A stretch of DNA of 64,000 nucleotides from Coriobacteriaceae bacterium (GCA_025992855.1 DAJPGB010000001.1:744001-808000), one strand, 5' to 3'; positions 7,663-16,569 are shown, counted from the stretch's first letter. Numbers and translations are program-made. Notes: generated from the letters alone by a model not told the origin.

Positions 7663-8541
7663 ATGACGCAAAACAGCGCCCATACGGGCAAACTCTATGT
7701 GGTCGGCACGCCCATCGGCAACCTAGGCGACCTGTCCCCGCGCGTTGGCGAGGCCTTTGCCGCCGCCGATGCCATTTGCTGCGAAGACACGCGTGTGACG
7801 TCAAAGCTGCTGATGCACCTGGGCATTTCCAAGCCGCTTGTCCGTTGCGACGAGAATGTGATCGCTAGCCGCGCTGCCGGCCTGGTCGACCGTCTGCTGG
7901 CGGGGGAGACCCTCGCCTTTGCCTCGGACGCCGGCATGCCGAGCGTGTCCGATCCCGGCCAGGCGCTGGTCGAGGCGGCGCGTGAGGCCGATGTACCCGT
8001 CGAAGTTATTCCCGGGCCCTCTGCTTGCGTCACGGCGCTTGTTTCGTCCGGCATTCCCTGCGAGCATTTTTTCTTCGAGGGCTTTTTGGGCCGAAAGCAC
8101 GGCGACCGTGTGCGCCGTTTGCAGCGCCTTGCCGTGGTGCCCGGCGCACTCATCTTCTACGAGTCTCCACATCGCATCGTGGCGACGCTCGAGGCCGTGG
8201 CGGAGGTCTTTCCCCAGCGTGAGGTTGCCGTCTGCCGCGAACTCACCAAGCTGCACGAGGAGGTCTTGCGCGGGCTCGCTGCCCAGCTTGCCGAGGAACT
8301 GCGCGCTCGCGGCGAGGTAAAGGGCGAGATCGCGCTGGTCATCGCGCCGCCGAGCGAGGATGAGGAGGCCGGTATCGTGCCGGTCGGCGCCACGGCAGCG
8401 GATCCCGACGAGGCCCTGCGCGAGGATATCCGCGCCGCGCTCGAGGAGGGGGAGCCCGCGTCTGCGGTGGCCAAGCGCCTGTCTCAGAAGTATTCGCGCC
8501 GCAAGCGCGATGTCTATGCCATGGTGCTCGATATGCAATAG
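7663..8541 (+). CDS. rsmI: 16S rRNA (cytidine1402-2'-O)-methyltransferase
   Basis: The 292-residue protein belongs to the tetrapyrrole-methylase fold: LYVVGTPIGNLGDLSPR at the N-terminus, CEDTRVTSKLL, SDAGMPSVSDPG, VIPGPSACVTAL and FEGFLGRKHGDR are all RsmI signatures. RsmI 2'-O-methylates C1402 of 16S rRNA in the decoding centre using S-adenosylmethionine. The protein has the usual RsmI length, with a C-terminal RsmI-type helical extension (SAVAKRLSQKYSRRKRDVY). It sits directly after the GH5-like gene and before metG. Confidence 0.95.
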   Translation: MTQNSAHTGKLYVVGTPIGNLGDLSPRVGEAFAAADAICCEDTRVTSKLLMHLGISKPLVRCDENVIASRAAGLVDRLLAGETLAFASDAGMPSVSDPGQALVEAAREADVPVEVIPGPSACVTALVSSGIPCEHFFFEGFLGRKHGDRVRRLQRLAVVPGALIFYESPHRIVATLEAVAEVFPQREVAVCRELTKLHEEVLRGLAAQLAEELRARGEVKGEIALVIAPPSEDEEAGIVPVGATAADPDEALREDIRAALEEGEPASAVAKRLSQKYSRRKRDVYAMVLDMQ

Positions 8542-8610
8542 ATGGAGGATATCCAGCCCTTGCGCTAGAATCATCCTCTGTATGCAACGTTTTTCTGGAG
8601 GACAAACCCC

Positions 8611-10212
8611 ATGGATCAAAGCAAGCCTTCGTTCTTTATCACGACGCCCATCTACTACGTCAACGCCGATCCGCACCTGGGCACGGCTTATTCCACCATC
8701 ATCGCCGACGTTCAGGCTCGCTATCGCCGTTCCGCCGGCTATAACGTCAAGTTCCTGACCGGCATGGACGAGCATGGCGAGAAGGTCGCCGAGGCCGCAG
8801 CCAAGCATGGCATGACGCCGCAGGAGTGGACCGATAGCCAGGCCCCGCACTTCAAGGAGCTTTGGAGCAAGCTCGAGATCTCCAACGACGACTTCATCCG
8901 CACCACCGAGCCGCGCCAGCATCATGCCGTGCAGTACCTGTGGGAGCGCATGAAGGAGTCCGGCTATCTGTATAAGGGCAGCTACGACGGTTGGTATTGC
9001 GTGCCTGACGAGACCTACTTCACTGATACGCAGGTCCAGAAGGGCGACGAGGAGTACGGCAGCGTCGGCCAGCACCTGTGCCCCGACTGCCACCGTCCGC
9101 TTGAGCGCGTGCAGGAGGAGTCCTACTTCTTTAAGCTTTCCGCCTTCCAGGACAAGCTTCTCAAGCTCTATGACGAGCACCCCGACTTTGTCGAGCCTGC
9201 GTTCCGTATGAACGAGGTACGCAGCTTTGTCGAGGGCGGCCTTAACGACCTTTCCGTGAGCCGTACGAGCTTTGACTGGGGCATTCAGGTCCCGTTTGAC
9301 GAGGGTCACGTGACCTACGTGTGGTTCGATGCGTTGCTCAACTATATGACGGCCGTCGGCTACGGTGTCGACACCGACGAGGCCCGTGCCGAGCTGGCCT
9401 ATCGCTGGCCCGCGCAGTTCCACATCGTGGGTAAGGACATCATCCGCTTCCACTGCGTCATTTGGCCCGCGATGCTCATGGCCATCGGCGAGGCCCTGCC
9501 CGAGCACGTCTTTGCCCACGGCTTCCTGACCGTGCGCAATGCCGAGACCGGTAAGGCCGAGAAGATGTCCAAGAGCCGCGGCAACGCCATCGCTCCGCAG
9601 GATGTTATCGACATGCTGGGCGTCGAGGGCTACCGCTATTACTTTATGACCGACGTGGTCCCCGGCACCGACGGCGCCATCAGCTTCGATCGTATGGAGC
9701 AGGTCTACAACGCCGACCTGGCCAACAGCTGGGGCAACCTTATCTCGCGTTCGCTCAACATGAGCGGCAAGTACTTTGACGGTTGCGCGCCCGCCAAGCC
9801 CGCATCGTTCGATGCGTTCGACAACCCGCTGGCAAAGATTGCCGATGGCCTGGTCGATCGCTACATGGCCAAGATGGACGTGCTCGATTACGGTGGAGCT
9901 AAGGACGAGGTCATGGAGCTCATCCACGCTGCCAACCACTACATCGAGGACTCCGAGCCTTGGGCGCTTGCCAAGGACGAGGCCAAGGCTGACGAGCTGG
10001 CATTTGTGATCTACAACCTGCTCGAGGCCATCCGCATTGCCGCTCACCTGCTGATGCCGCTCATGCCCCAGACTTCTGCCGAGGCCCTGCGTCGCCTGTC
10101 CTGCGAGGACGAGGCCGCGAGCGACGACCTCAAGGGCATTTGCGCTTGGGGCCTGCTTGCCGGTGGTCAGCCCGTCGAGAAGGGCGAGCCGCTGTTCCCG
10201 CGTCTGGGCTAA
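8611..10212 (+). CDS. metG: Methionyl-tRNA synthetase
   Basis: The 533-residue class I synthetase charges tRNA-Met. It has the HIGH-type motif DPHLGTAY near residue 18, KMSKSRGN near 318, and a CPDC zinc-type pair near residue 155. The length is that of the short form without the C-terminal Trbp111-like tRNA-binding domain. Translation starts at ATG 8611 after a TGGAGGA site. A hairpin terminator follows the gene. Confidence 0.96.
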   Translation: MDQSKPSFFITTPIYYVNADPHLGTAYSTIIADVQARYRRSAGYNVKFLTGMDEHGEKVAEAAAKHGMTPQEWTDSQAPHFKELWSKLEISNDDFIRTTEPRQHHAVQYLWERMKESGYLYKGSYDGWYCVPDETYFTDTQVQKGDEEYGSVGQHLCPDCHRPLERVQEESYFFKLSAFQDKLLKLYDEHPDFVEPAFRMNEVRSFVEGGLNDLSVSRTSFDWGIQVPFDEGHVTYVWFDALLNYMTAVGYGVDTDEARAELAYRWPAQFHIVGKDIIRFHCVIWPAMLMAIGEALPEHVFAHGFLTVRNAETGKAEKMSKSRGNAIAPQDVIDMLGVEGYRYYFMTDVVPGTDGAISFDRMEQVYNADLANSWGNLISRSLNMSGKYFDGCAPAKPASFDAFDNPLAKIADGLVDRYMAKMDVLDYGGAKDEVMELIHAANHYIEDSEPWALAKDEAKADELAFVIYNLLEAIRIAAHLLMPLMPQTSAEALRRLSCEDEAASDDLKGICAWGLLAGGQPVEKGEPLFPRLG

Positions 10213-10251
10213 GCCGCTGCGCGCCATATCGGCAATTTGCTGTTTAGATGT

Positions 10252-10285
10252 AAGGGCATGGCCGCAACGGTCCATGCCCTTTTGC
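10252..10285 (+). terminator. Terminator after metG
   Basis: AAGGGCATG (10252-10260) pairs with CATGCCCTT (10273-10281) across a 12-nt loop and is followed by TTGCTTT. Confidence 0.75.
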
Positions 10286-10319
10286 TTTACGATGCAGCCA
10301 CCATGTTAAGGAGGCAACC

Positions 10320-11180
10320 ATGACAACTTCGCCTTTGGCAAACCCCACGGCAACCAGGGAGCTGCTGGAGGAGTTTGGCCTTGCGACCAAGCATCGCCTG
10401 GGCCAAAACTTCCTGATCGACAACCATGTGATTGAGCGCATTTGCGAGCTCGCTGAGCTTGCGGGCGATGAGCGCGTGCTCGAGGTCGGCCCGGGTTGCG
10501 GCACGCTGACGTTGGCCCTGCTGCAAGAGGCGGCGTGCGTCACGTCGATCGAGGCCGACCCCGAGCTCGAGCCGGTGCTCGATGCCCACGCTGCCGACTA
10601 TGCCAACTTCCGCTTTATCATGGGCGATGCGCTTAAGGTGACGCCGGAGCAGATTGAGCAGGCGGCCGGTGGCGAGCCCACGGTGTTTGTCGCAAATCTG
10701 CCCTATAACGTTGCGGCGACGATCATCCTGCAGTTCTTCCAGACGATGCCTGCGCTCAAGCGTGCCGTCGTTATGGTGCAAAAAGAAGTCGCCGACCGTA
10801 TTGCCGCGACGCCTGGCAACAAGACCTATGGCGGCTACACGGCAAAGCTCGGGCTGTATGCGCAGGTGACGGGGCGCTTTGAGGTGCCGCCGCGCTGCTT
10901 TATGCCGGCGCCGCACGTGGACTCGGCTGTCGTGCGTATCGATCGCGTTGACGGCGTGGTGCCCGAGGGGTTCGATCGCGAGTTCGTAGCCCGCGTGATC
11001 GACGCCGCATTTGCCCAGCGTCGCAAAACCATCCGCAACTCCATGAGCGCCAATGGCTTTGCCAAGGACGTGCTCGATGCTGCCTTTGAGGCTTGCGGCA
11101 TCGCGCCCACCACGCGCGCCGAGACGCTTGACGTTGCCGATTTTGTCCGCTTGGCTCAGGAGCTTTCCCATGACGCTTAG
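10320..11180 (+). CDS. ksgA: 16S rRNA (adenine1518/1519-N6)-dimethyltransferase
   Basis: This 286-residue protein matches KsgA/RsmA: HRLGQNFLIDNHVIERI near the start, the AdoMet-binding VLEVGPGCGTLTLALL, and the catalytic NLPYNVAATIILQF (motif NLPY). It dimethylates two adenines in helix 45 of 16S rRNA during 30S maturation. A TTAAGGAGGCAACC site precedes the ATG. Its 3' end overlaps tatD by 11 bases, so the two are likely co-translated. Confidence 0.96.
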   Translation: MTTSPLANPTATRELLEEFGLATKHRLGQNFLIDNHVIERICELAELAGDERVLEVGPGCGTLTLALLQEAACVTSIEADPELEPVLDAHAADYANFRFIMGDALKVTPEQIEQAAGGEPTVFVANLPYNVAATIILQFFQTMPALKRAVVMVQKEVADRIAATPGNKTYGGYTAKLGLYAQVTGRFEVPPRCFMPAPHVDSAVVRIDRVDGVVPEGFDREFVARVIDAAFAQRRKTIRNSMSANGFAKDVLDAAFEACGIAPTTRAETLDVADFVRLAQELSHDA

Positions 11181-12087
11181 TGCCGAGCGCGTGACGTTTA
11201 CCAAGAAAAAGAAAACGGTTGCTTGTCCGGTACCGCTGGCGCCGCTTGCCGATACGCATGCGCACCTGCTTTCATTTTGGGGCAAGGAAGTGCCCGAGAC
11301 GCTCGTGCGTGCCAAGGCCGCAGGCATTGACCTGTTGGTGACGGTCTTCGATCCCATCGCCGACAAACGCAGCGTGACGGACTATAGCAACTGGCTGACG
11401 CATGAGATTTTGCCGATGCAAGATATCTCGCAGATCAAGTATCTTGCCGGCGTGCATCCGTATGGTGCTCCCGACTATACCGAGGACATCCATGCCCAGA
11501 TTGTGGCCGCGCTCGATGACCCCTTATGCGTCGGTATCGGCGAGATCGGCCTGGACTACCACATGGACTATGACGATGATGTTGCGCCGGCGCCTCACGA
11601 CGTGCAGATCGACTGCATGGCGCGCCAGCTCGAGCTTGCCGTGCGTCGCAATGTGCCGGTAGAGCTGCATCTGCGTCACGAGGACACGGACCATGAACGC
11701 ACCTCGCATGTGGACGCGTACAACGTTTTGCGCGAGGTAGGCGTGCCTCAGGCGGGCTGTGTGCTGCATTGCTTTGGCGAGGACCGCGCCACGATGGAGC
11801 GCTTTGTGGATTTGGATTGCTACATCGCTTATGGTGGCGCGGCGACCTTTAAGCGCAACGACGACGTGCGCGAGGCATTCGCGGCAACCCCGCTCGATCG
11901 AATTTTGTTCGAGACGGATTGCCCGTACATGGCCCCAGAGCCAATTCGAGGTCTTGAGTGTGAGCCTGCGATGATTTCCATTACGGCAAACGCGCTGGTC
12001 AACGACCGTGTCGACCGCACCGGCGAGAATGCCGAAGCAATCGCGCAAGCCGCTTGGGAAAATGCCTGCAAACTTTTTCAAAAATAG
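11170..12087 (+). CDS. tatD: TatD-family metal-dependent hydrolase
   Basis: The 305-residue protein has TatD features: LADTHAHLLSF (metal-binding HxH), GIGEIGLDYH, VELHLRH, CVLHCFGEDRATME and LFETDCPYMAPEP. TatD proteins are Mg-dependent DNA 3' exonucleases/deoxyribonucleases. An extra 25 residues with a lysine run (TKKKKT) precede the barrel. The start ATG at 11170 lies inside ksgA; a longer reading from 11053 would overlap ksgA by 128 bases and is not favoured. Confidence 0.88.
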   Translation: MTLSAERVTFTKKKKTVACPVPLAPLADTHAHLLSFWGKEVPETLVRAKAAGIDLLVTVFDPIADKRSVTDYSNWLTHEILPMQDISQIKYLAGVHPYGAPDYTEDIHAQIVAALDDPLCVGIGEIGLDYHMDYDDDVAPAPHDVQIDCMARQLELAVRRNVPVELHLRHEDTDHERTSHVDAYNVLREVGVPQAGCVLHCFGEDRATMERFVDLDCYIAYGGAATFKRNDDVREAFAATPLDRILFETDCPYMAPEPIRGLECEPAMISITANALVNDRVDRTGENAEAIAQAAWENACKLFQK

Positions 12088-12090
12088 TTC

Positions 12091-12119
12091 TTGCGTTCGC
12101 GGTGGCGCTCCGTTATTCT
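12091..12119 (+). promoter_or_regulatory. Promoter of tRNA-Leu
   Basis: TTGCGT (12091-12096) and TATTCT (12114-12119) are 17 bases apart and lie just upstream of tRNA-Leu. Confidence 0.65.
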
Positions 12120-12130
12120 AATTTCTGCAC

Positions 12131-12217
12131 GCGGGCGTGGCGGAATTGGCAGACGCGTACGGTTCAGGTCCGTATGGGGGCAACCCCATGAAGGTTCAAG
12201 TCCTTTCGCCCGCACCA
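12131..12217 (+). tRNA. tRNA-Leu (CAG)
   Basis: The 87-nt cloverleaf has acceptor strands GCGGGCG/CGCCCGC, anticodon stem TACGG/CCGTA with loop TTCAGGT (anticodon CAG), a long variable arm (TGGGGGCAACCCCA) as in class II tRNAs, and an encoded CCA. T-loop is TTCAAGT. Confidence 0.95.
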
Positions 12218-12224
12218 TTACATG

Positions 12225-12253
12225 AAAGAGCTCCCAGCAATGGGAGCTTTTTT
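12225..12253 (+). terminator. Terminator of tRNA-Leu
   Basis: AAAGAGCTCCCA pairs with TGGGAGCTTTTTT around GCAA. A second copy of the same terminator is split by an insertion sequence (12411-12420 and 14071-14090). Confidence 0.85.
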
Positions 12254-12258
12254 GTTAT

Positions 12259-12388
12259 GGGCCCATCGCAGGGACTTGAACCTGCGAAGGAGCGAGCGTA
12301 AAGAAAACGCGGAGCGTTTTTAGCGAGCTGGCGAGGACGCCGGCAGGCGGCCGAAGCCGGTGCGGATCCGCGAAGCGGATACACGGAC
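12259..12388 (+). repeat. Post-tRNA module behind tRNA-Leu
   Basis: GGACTTGAACCT (12272-12283) is the reverse complement of 12 bases of the tRNA-Leu T-arm. It is followed by three hairpins: AAAACGC/GCGTTTT, GCCGGC/GCCGGT and ATCCGC/GCGGAT with GAA loop. The segment ends at 12389, where GTCCTTTCGCCCGCACCATT repeats the tRNA-Leu 3' end (12200 onward). Its hairpin region closely resembles the module after tRNA-Arg. Confidence 0.82.
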
Positions 12389-12420
12389 GTCCTTTCGCCC
12401 GCACCATTAAATGAAAGAGC
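12389..12420 (+). repeat. Second copy of tRNA-Leu 3' end, interrupted by IS30-type element
   Basis: The bases repeat the 3' half of the tRNA-Leu T-arm, the acceptor strand, CCA and the start of the terminator. The copy breaks at 12420 and resumes at 14071 after the insertion sequence and its target duplication. Confidence 0.85.
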
Positions 12421-14057
12421 GGTTGATTTCCGATCTCAGCCGAACACATTGAGCGGATAGGCCGTTCCCGCAGCTAGCCGAACGCCCCCGAGGCCCCTCA
12501 CGGGCCCCGGGGGCGCCGTTTTCCCAGTTGAAGGAACGGTGGAGATGTGTTTCGATGGGTCCGGTGGCCATGCTCCGCCCTCCGCCCGGCACCTCTTCCC
12601 AGACTCAGCCGGACGGTCGGTCCGTCTATTCCGTTTTGCCTTCAGACTAGGCCAGCGGGGCATCGCCCCTCTCGGCGCGCGCCCTCTCGATGAGGCCCGG
12701 CGTCAGGTCGAGTTCGCCGATGGGCACCTCCTCCACGCCGCAGGCGTCCAGCAGCGCCGCCGCGTCGCCGCCGAGCATCGCCCTGAAGGCGCGGGCGGGC
12801 GTCGAGAAGCCGAGCGCGCCGCGGGGCTCGGAGTTCACGTGCGACATGGCCAGCGCCAGGTCCGCCGGGGCGAGCCGGTCGAACCTGAGGCACGCGCCCT
12901 TGGGAAGCAGCTTCCTTATCTCGACGTGGTTTCGCTCGCAGGCGCCCTTCTGGTCGCTGCGCCTGGGGTCGCAGTAGAACAGCCTCGTCTCGCCCGGCCC
13001 CTCGCCGAGGAGCGCCGCGATCGCGCCCTCGTCGGAGAACTCCGCGCCGTTGTCGGTGAGCACGGCGCGGAACACGCGGCGCGTCCCGCCTGCGCCGAGG
13101 ACCGCCCGGACGCCCTCCAGGGCGGCCGCGACGCACCCGGAGGTCTTCTCCCCGAGCAGGAGCGCCAGCTGGAGCCTGCTGGGGCGGTGGAGCAGCGTGA
13201 GCAGGCAGGCCGAGTCCTCCCTGGCGCCCTCGACGGTGTCCATCTCCCAGGCCGCGGCGCACGCGTCCTCCCCGAGGGCGAGGAACGCGGCGTGCGACCT
13301 GCGGGCGGAGTGGCGCGTGGCCGCCCGGCCGGCGGCGCGCCTCCTCGGCCTGTAGCCGACCTTGCGCCTGAGCTCCATGTTGGTCATGCCGTCGTAGCCC
13401 GCCGCGACCCAGCGGTAGATGGTCGACGGCGACAGGTCCACCGGCCCGCCGTTGCACGCCGCCATCTGCTCGGGGGACAGCCCCCGGCGCAGGCAGCCCC
13501 TTATGGCCTCCAGCCTGGCCGCCGCGGCCGGCTCGTCGGCATCGATCCCGCGCCTGGACGAGACGAGCACCGAGTCGGCGCACAGCTGCGCGGCGCGGGC
13601 CTCGTAGAAGACGTGCGGGCGGCGCTTGCAGCCCACCGCGCGGTAGCGGCCGCAGCCGTTGCAGCAGCGCGGCCACGCGGCCAGGCGCGGGCAGGCCGCC
13701 GACAGGTCGGCCGAGCCGTCCACGCGCTCGCCGCGCCTGGCCTTCGGCGCCGTCACGAACCTGTGCGACGCCACCTCGGCGCTCACCGTCGAGGGCGACC
13801 TGCCCAGCTCCCTCGCGATCTCCCTGCACGAGGCCCTGCGCTCCAGCATCCTCTGGACCGTGTCCCGCTCGTGCCTGGTGAGCCTGCCGTAGGCCCTCGG
13901 GGCCGCCTTCTCGGGACCCTTCTTCCTCTTTCCGGACATGCCGTCCTCCGATCTCCCGGGGCCGGCCGGTCCGGCCCTCAGGGTATCGGGTTCCCACATT
14001 CATCCGCACATGTACGGATGAATGTGGGAGGTGTTCGGATGAAGTTGATAATCAAGG
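12421..14057. mobile_element. IS30-family insertion sequence
   Basis: The element is 1637 bp. Its ends are imperfect inverted repeats (left GGTTGATTTCCGATCTCAGC; right end reads CCTTGATTATCAACTTCATC in reverse complement), both continuing into CCGAACAC. It is bounded by a 13-bp direct repeat TAAATGAAAGAGC (12408-12420 and 14058-14070), longer than the 2-3 bp usual for the family. It carries one transposase on the minus strand and has split the duplicated tRNA-Leu terminator. The internal GC content is visibly higher than that of the flanks. Confidence 0.88.
12647..13939 (-). CDS. IS30-family transposase
   Basis: This 430-residue protein has an N-terminal helix-turn-helix (RLTRHERDTVQRMLER, then REIARELGRSPSTVS) and a DDE catalytic domain with WEMDTVEG (Asp234), VLTDNGAEFSD (Asp296) and KGACERNHVEIRKLLPKG (Glu335), the IS30 pattern. 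A Cys-rich insertion (CCNGCGRYRAVGC) follows the HTH. The start at 13939 is chosen because GGAGG lies just upstream; the frame stays open further up to 13999. It is intact and appears functional. Confidence 0.92.
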   Translation of the reverse strand: MSGKRKKGPEKAAPRAYGRLTRHERDTVQRMLERRASCREIARELGRSPSTVSAEVASHRFVTAPKARRGERVDGSADLSAACPRLAAWPRCCNGCGRYRAVGCKRRPHVFYEARAAQLCADSVLVSSRRGIDADEPAAAARLEAIRGCLRRGLSPEQMAACNGGPVDLSPSTIYRWVAAGYDGMTNMELRRKVGYRPRRRAAGRAATRHSARRSHAAFLALGEDACAAAWEMDTVEGAREDSACLLTLLHRPSRLQLALLLGEKTSGCVAAALEGVRAVLGAGGTRRVFRAVLTDNGAEFSDEGAIAALLGEGPGETRLFYCDPRRSDQKGACERNHVEIRKLLPKGACLRFDRLAPADLALAMSHVNSEPRGALGFSTPARAFRAMLGGDAAALLDACGVEEVPIGELDLTPGLIERARAERGDAPLA

Positions 14058-14155
14058 TAAATGAAAGAGCTCCCAGCAATGGGAGCTTTTTTGTTTTGCG
14101 CGGTCACCTCGGACGGGTATCCTAGTGCCAATGTATGCCCAATAGAGGAGAAGCC

Positions 14156-15094
14156 ATGCTGTTTTCCGGTATCATCGCCGCCCTTACCAGTCTTTTGATC
14201 CCCATCATCATCCTGTTGCTGCTGCTTCCCAACGCCTGCTATGTCGTCGAGCAGCAACATGCCGTGATTATCGAGCGCTTGGGCAAGTTCAACCGCATCG
14301 TCAACGCGGGTTTCCACCTGAAGGTGCCCGTAATCGACCGCAAGGCCGCCACGGTGAGCCTGCGCACTATGAAAAACGGTTTTGGCATCGACGTTAAGAC
14401 CCAGGACAACGTGACCATCGGCCTCGAGGTTTCCGCGCAGTATCACGTGAGCTACGACATGGGTGCGGGTCCGGCGGATTCGGGCATTTACAAGAGTTAT
14501 TACATGCTGCAGGAGCCCGTGGACCAGATGCGCGACTTCATCACCGATGCCCTGCGCTCCTCGATCCCCGTGTACACGCTCGACGAGGTCTTTGCCAAGA
14601 AGGATGATATTGCCAAGGACGTCAACGCAACCGTTTCCGAGCAGATGGCCGCCTACGGCTTCACCCTCGTGTCGACGCTCATCACCAAGATCGCGCTGCC
14701 GACCGAGGTCGAGAACTCCATGAACGACATCAACGCAGCCCAGCGCAAGCGCGCCGCGGCGCAGGAACTTGCCGAAGCCGACCGCATCAAGCGCGTCACC
14801 GAGGCGACTGCCGAGGCCGAGGCCATGGAAAAAGCCGGCGAGGGCATTGCAAACCAGCGCAAGGCCATTGCGCTGGGCATCAAGGATTCGCTCGAGATTA
14901 TCCAGGAGACGGGCGTTGGCAACGACGAGGCCAACCAGCTGTTCATGTTTACGCAGTGGGCCGAGATGATGACGGAGTTCGCCCGTACGGGTAAAAACTC
15001 GACGGTCGTGCTGCCGAGCGACTTTTCTCAGTCGGCCTCGATGTTCGAGCAGATGCTGGCAGCGGGCAAGGTCCAGAACGAGTCGAAGGAGTAG
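14156..15094 (+). CDS. SPFH/band 7 (stomatin-like) membrane protein
   Basis: The 312-residue protein has one N-terminal membrane segment (LLIPIIILLLLLPNACYVVE) followed by an SPFH domain (VIIERLGKFNRIVNAGFHLK, VPVIDRKAATVSLRT) and a long coiled-coil helix rich in Ala, Glu and Arg (about residues 195-245). Stomatin-like proteins scaffold membrane microdomains and regulate proteases or channels; no NfeD partner is adjacent. The ATG at 14156 follows GAGGAG. The next gene starts six bases after the stop. Confidence 0.88.
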   Translation: MLFSGIIAALTSLLIPIIILLLLLPNACYVVEQQHAVIIERLGKFNRIVNAGFHLKVPVIDRKAATVSLRTMKNGFGIDVKTQDNVTIGLEVSAQYHVSYDMGAGPADSGIYKSYYMLQEPVDQMRDFITDALRSSIPVYTLDEVFAKKDDIAKDVNATVSEQMAAYGFTLVSTLITKIALPTEVENSMNDINAAQRKRAAAQELAEADRIKRVTEATAEAEAMEKAGEGIANQRKAIALGIKDSLEIIQETGVGNDEANQLFMFTQWAEMMTEFARTGKNSTVVLPSDFSQSASMFEQMLAAGKVQNESKE

Positions 15095-15100
15095 GCGCGC

Positions 15101-15571
15101 GTGAAATACACCGTAGTTTGCGTCGGCAAGCTCAAAGAGCGCTTTTGGAAGGATGCTTGCGCCGAGTACACCAAGCGCCTGGGCGCCTATGCCAAGGTGG
15201 ATATGCGCGAGGTGGCCGATATCGATCCGGCTAAGGCGGGTGGCGTGGATGCCGCGCGCGACAAGGAAGGGGCGGCGATTCTTGCAGCCTTGCCGCCGAG
15301 GGCACATGTGATTCTGCTTGCCATCGAGGGCAAGGAGCGCTCGAGCGAGGAGCTCTCGGCACGCCTCGACGATCTTATGCTGCGAGGAAATAGTGATATC
15401 GCCTTTGTGATCGGCGGCTCGGACGGCGTGAGCGATGACGTGCGCGCCCGTGCCGACGAGATGCTCAGCTTTGGACGCATTACCTTGCCGCACAACCTGG
15501 CGCGCGTGGTGCTGCTGGAGCAGATTTACCGCGCCTGCAAGATCAGCCGTGGCGAGCCGTATCACAAATAG
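15101..15571 (+). CDS. rlmH: 23S rRNA (pseudouridine1915-N3)-methyltransferase
   Basis: At 156 residues the protein has the full RlmH length and signatures: VVCVGKLKERFWKDACAEY at the start, LLAIEGKERSSEELS, FVIGGSDGVSDDV (the AdoMet-binding knot) and LPHNLARVVLLEQIYRACKI with the terminal GEPYHK. It methylates pseudouridine 1915 in helix 69 of 23S rRNA. It starts with GTG and is tightly spaced behind the SPFH gene. Confidence 0.96.
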   Translation: MKYTVVCVGKLKERFWKDACAEYTKRLGAYAKVDMREVADIDPAKAGGVDAARDKEGAAILAALPPRAHVILLAIEGKERSSEELSARLDDLMLRGNSDIAFVIGGSDGVSDDVRARADEMLSFGRITLPHNLARVVLLEQIYRACKISRGEPYHK

Positions 15572-15644
15572 GTCGGCAATACGAAACAATGGCATGGGAC
15601 AATAGCTTCCGTTTTGAGGAACGTGTCTGAGAGGACTATGTGAT

Positions 15645-16415
15645 ATGAAGATCGGGTTTGTCGGTTTTGGCAATATGGCGAGCGCTATGGCCGATGGCTG
15701 GATTGCTACCGGCGTGTCTGCGAGCGACATGTGCGCCTGCGCAGGCCGCTATGACGCTCTGATTGAGCGTTGTGAGGCGCGCGGCATGACCGCCTGCCAT
15801 GATGCGGCAGAGGTTGTCGCCGCATCTGATATCGTGGTCGCTGCGGTCAAGCCGTACATGATCGAGAAGGTCTTCGCGCCGCTCAAGGGTGCGCTTGCCG
15901 ACAAGGTCGTCCTTTCGGTCGCCTGGACCTGGGATAGCGCCAAGTGGGAGCAGGTCCTGCCGGGCGTCGCGCATATCTCGACGGTGCCCAACACGCCGGT
16001 ATCGGTGGGTGAGGGCGTCATTGCCTGCGAGAAGGCCTCTACGCTTAGTGATGAACAGCGCGACACGGTGCTCGGCCTGCTTGGCAAGCTCGGTACGGTG
16101 GTCGAGCTCGATTCGAGCCTGCTGTTTGTGGGCGGCACCGTGGGCGGCTGCGCCCCGGCATTTGTCGCCATGGCGATCGAGGCCCTGGGCGATGCGGCCG
16201 TCAAGCACGGTATTCCGCGCGCCGATGCCTATCGCATCGTGAGCCAGATGGTGCTGGGCACGGCAAAGCTGCAGCTTGCAACCGGTCAGCATCCCGCCGC
16301 AATGAAGGACGCCGTGTGCTCGCCTGGTGGCGCCACCATCAAGGGCGTCGTCGCGCTCGAGGATGCCGGCATGCGCAGCGCCCTGGTCAAGGCCATCGAC
16401 GCCACCCTCCAGTAA
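15645..16415 (+). CDS. proC: Pyrroline-5-carboxylate reductase
   Basis: The 256-residue protein has the Rossmann motif GFVGFGNMASAMADG at the N-terminus, VVAAVKPYMIEKV, and the C-terminal dimerisation region with VGGTVGGCAPAFVAMAIEAL and CSPGGATIKGV, both typical of ProC. It reduces 1-pyrroline-5-carboxylate to proline with NAD(P)H, the last step of proline synthesis. The motif CSPGGATI with the final EDAGMRSAL is well conserved. A palindromic element follows immediately. Confidence 0.95.
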   Translation: MKIGFVGFGNMASAMADGWIATGVSASDMCACAGRYDALIERCEARGMTACHDAAEVVAASDIVVAAVKPYMIEKVFAPLKGALADKVVLSVAWTWDSAKWEQVLPGVAHISTVPNTPVSVGEGVIACEKASTLSDEQRDTVLGLLGKLGTVVELDSSLLFVGGTVGGCAPAFVAMAIEALGDAAVKHGIPRADAYRIVSQMVLGTAKLQLATGQHPAAMKDAVCSPGGATIKGVVALEDAGMRSALVKAIDATLQ

Positions 16416-16421
16416 AACCGA

Positions 16422-16569
16422 CCAAAAAGGGACAGGTTTATTTTGGCGGGTTTTCCCTGCGGTTTTGTCGTTCTAGCAAAAAGCGCCCCGCAACTGGCTC
16501 AAACTCCAGTTGCGGGGCGCTTGCATTTGCCCAGTTAAAACCGACCAAAATAAACCTGTCCCTTTTTGG
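16422..16569. repeat. Nested palindrome between proC and the small membrane gene
   Basis: Perfect 25-bp outer arms (16422-16446 and 16545-16569, containing AAAAAGGGACAGG and its complement) enclose an independent hairpin AAGCGCCCCGCAACTGG/CCAGTTGCGGGGCGCTT (16481-16497 and 16506-16522). Each outer arm is also preceded by AAAACCGA in direct orientation. The element fills the space between two convergent genes and may serve as their terminator. Confidence 0.88.

Noticed and set aside
12539..14125. Long frame on the plus strand across the IS30-type element
   Set aside because: It is Arg/Ala/Pro-rich antisense noise in very GC-rich DNA; the minus-strand transposase has all catalytic motifs.
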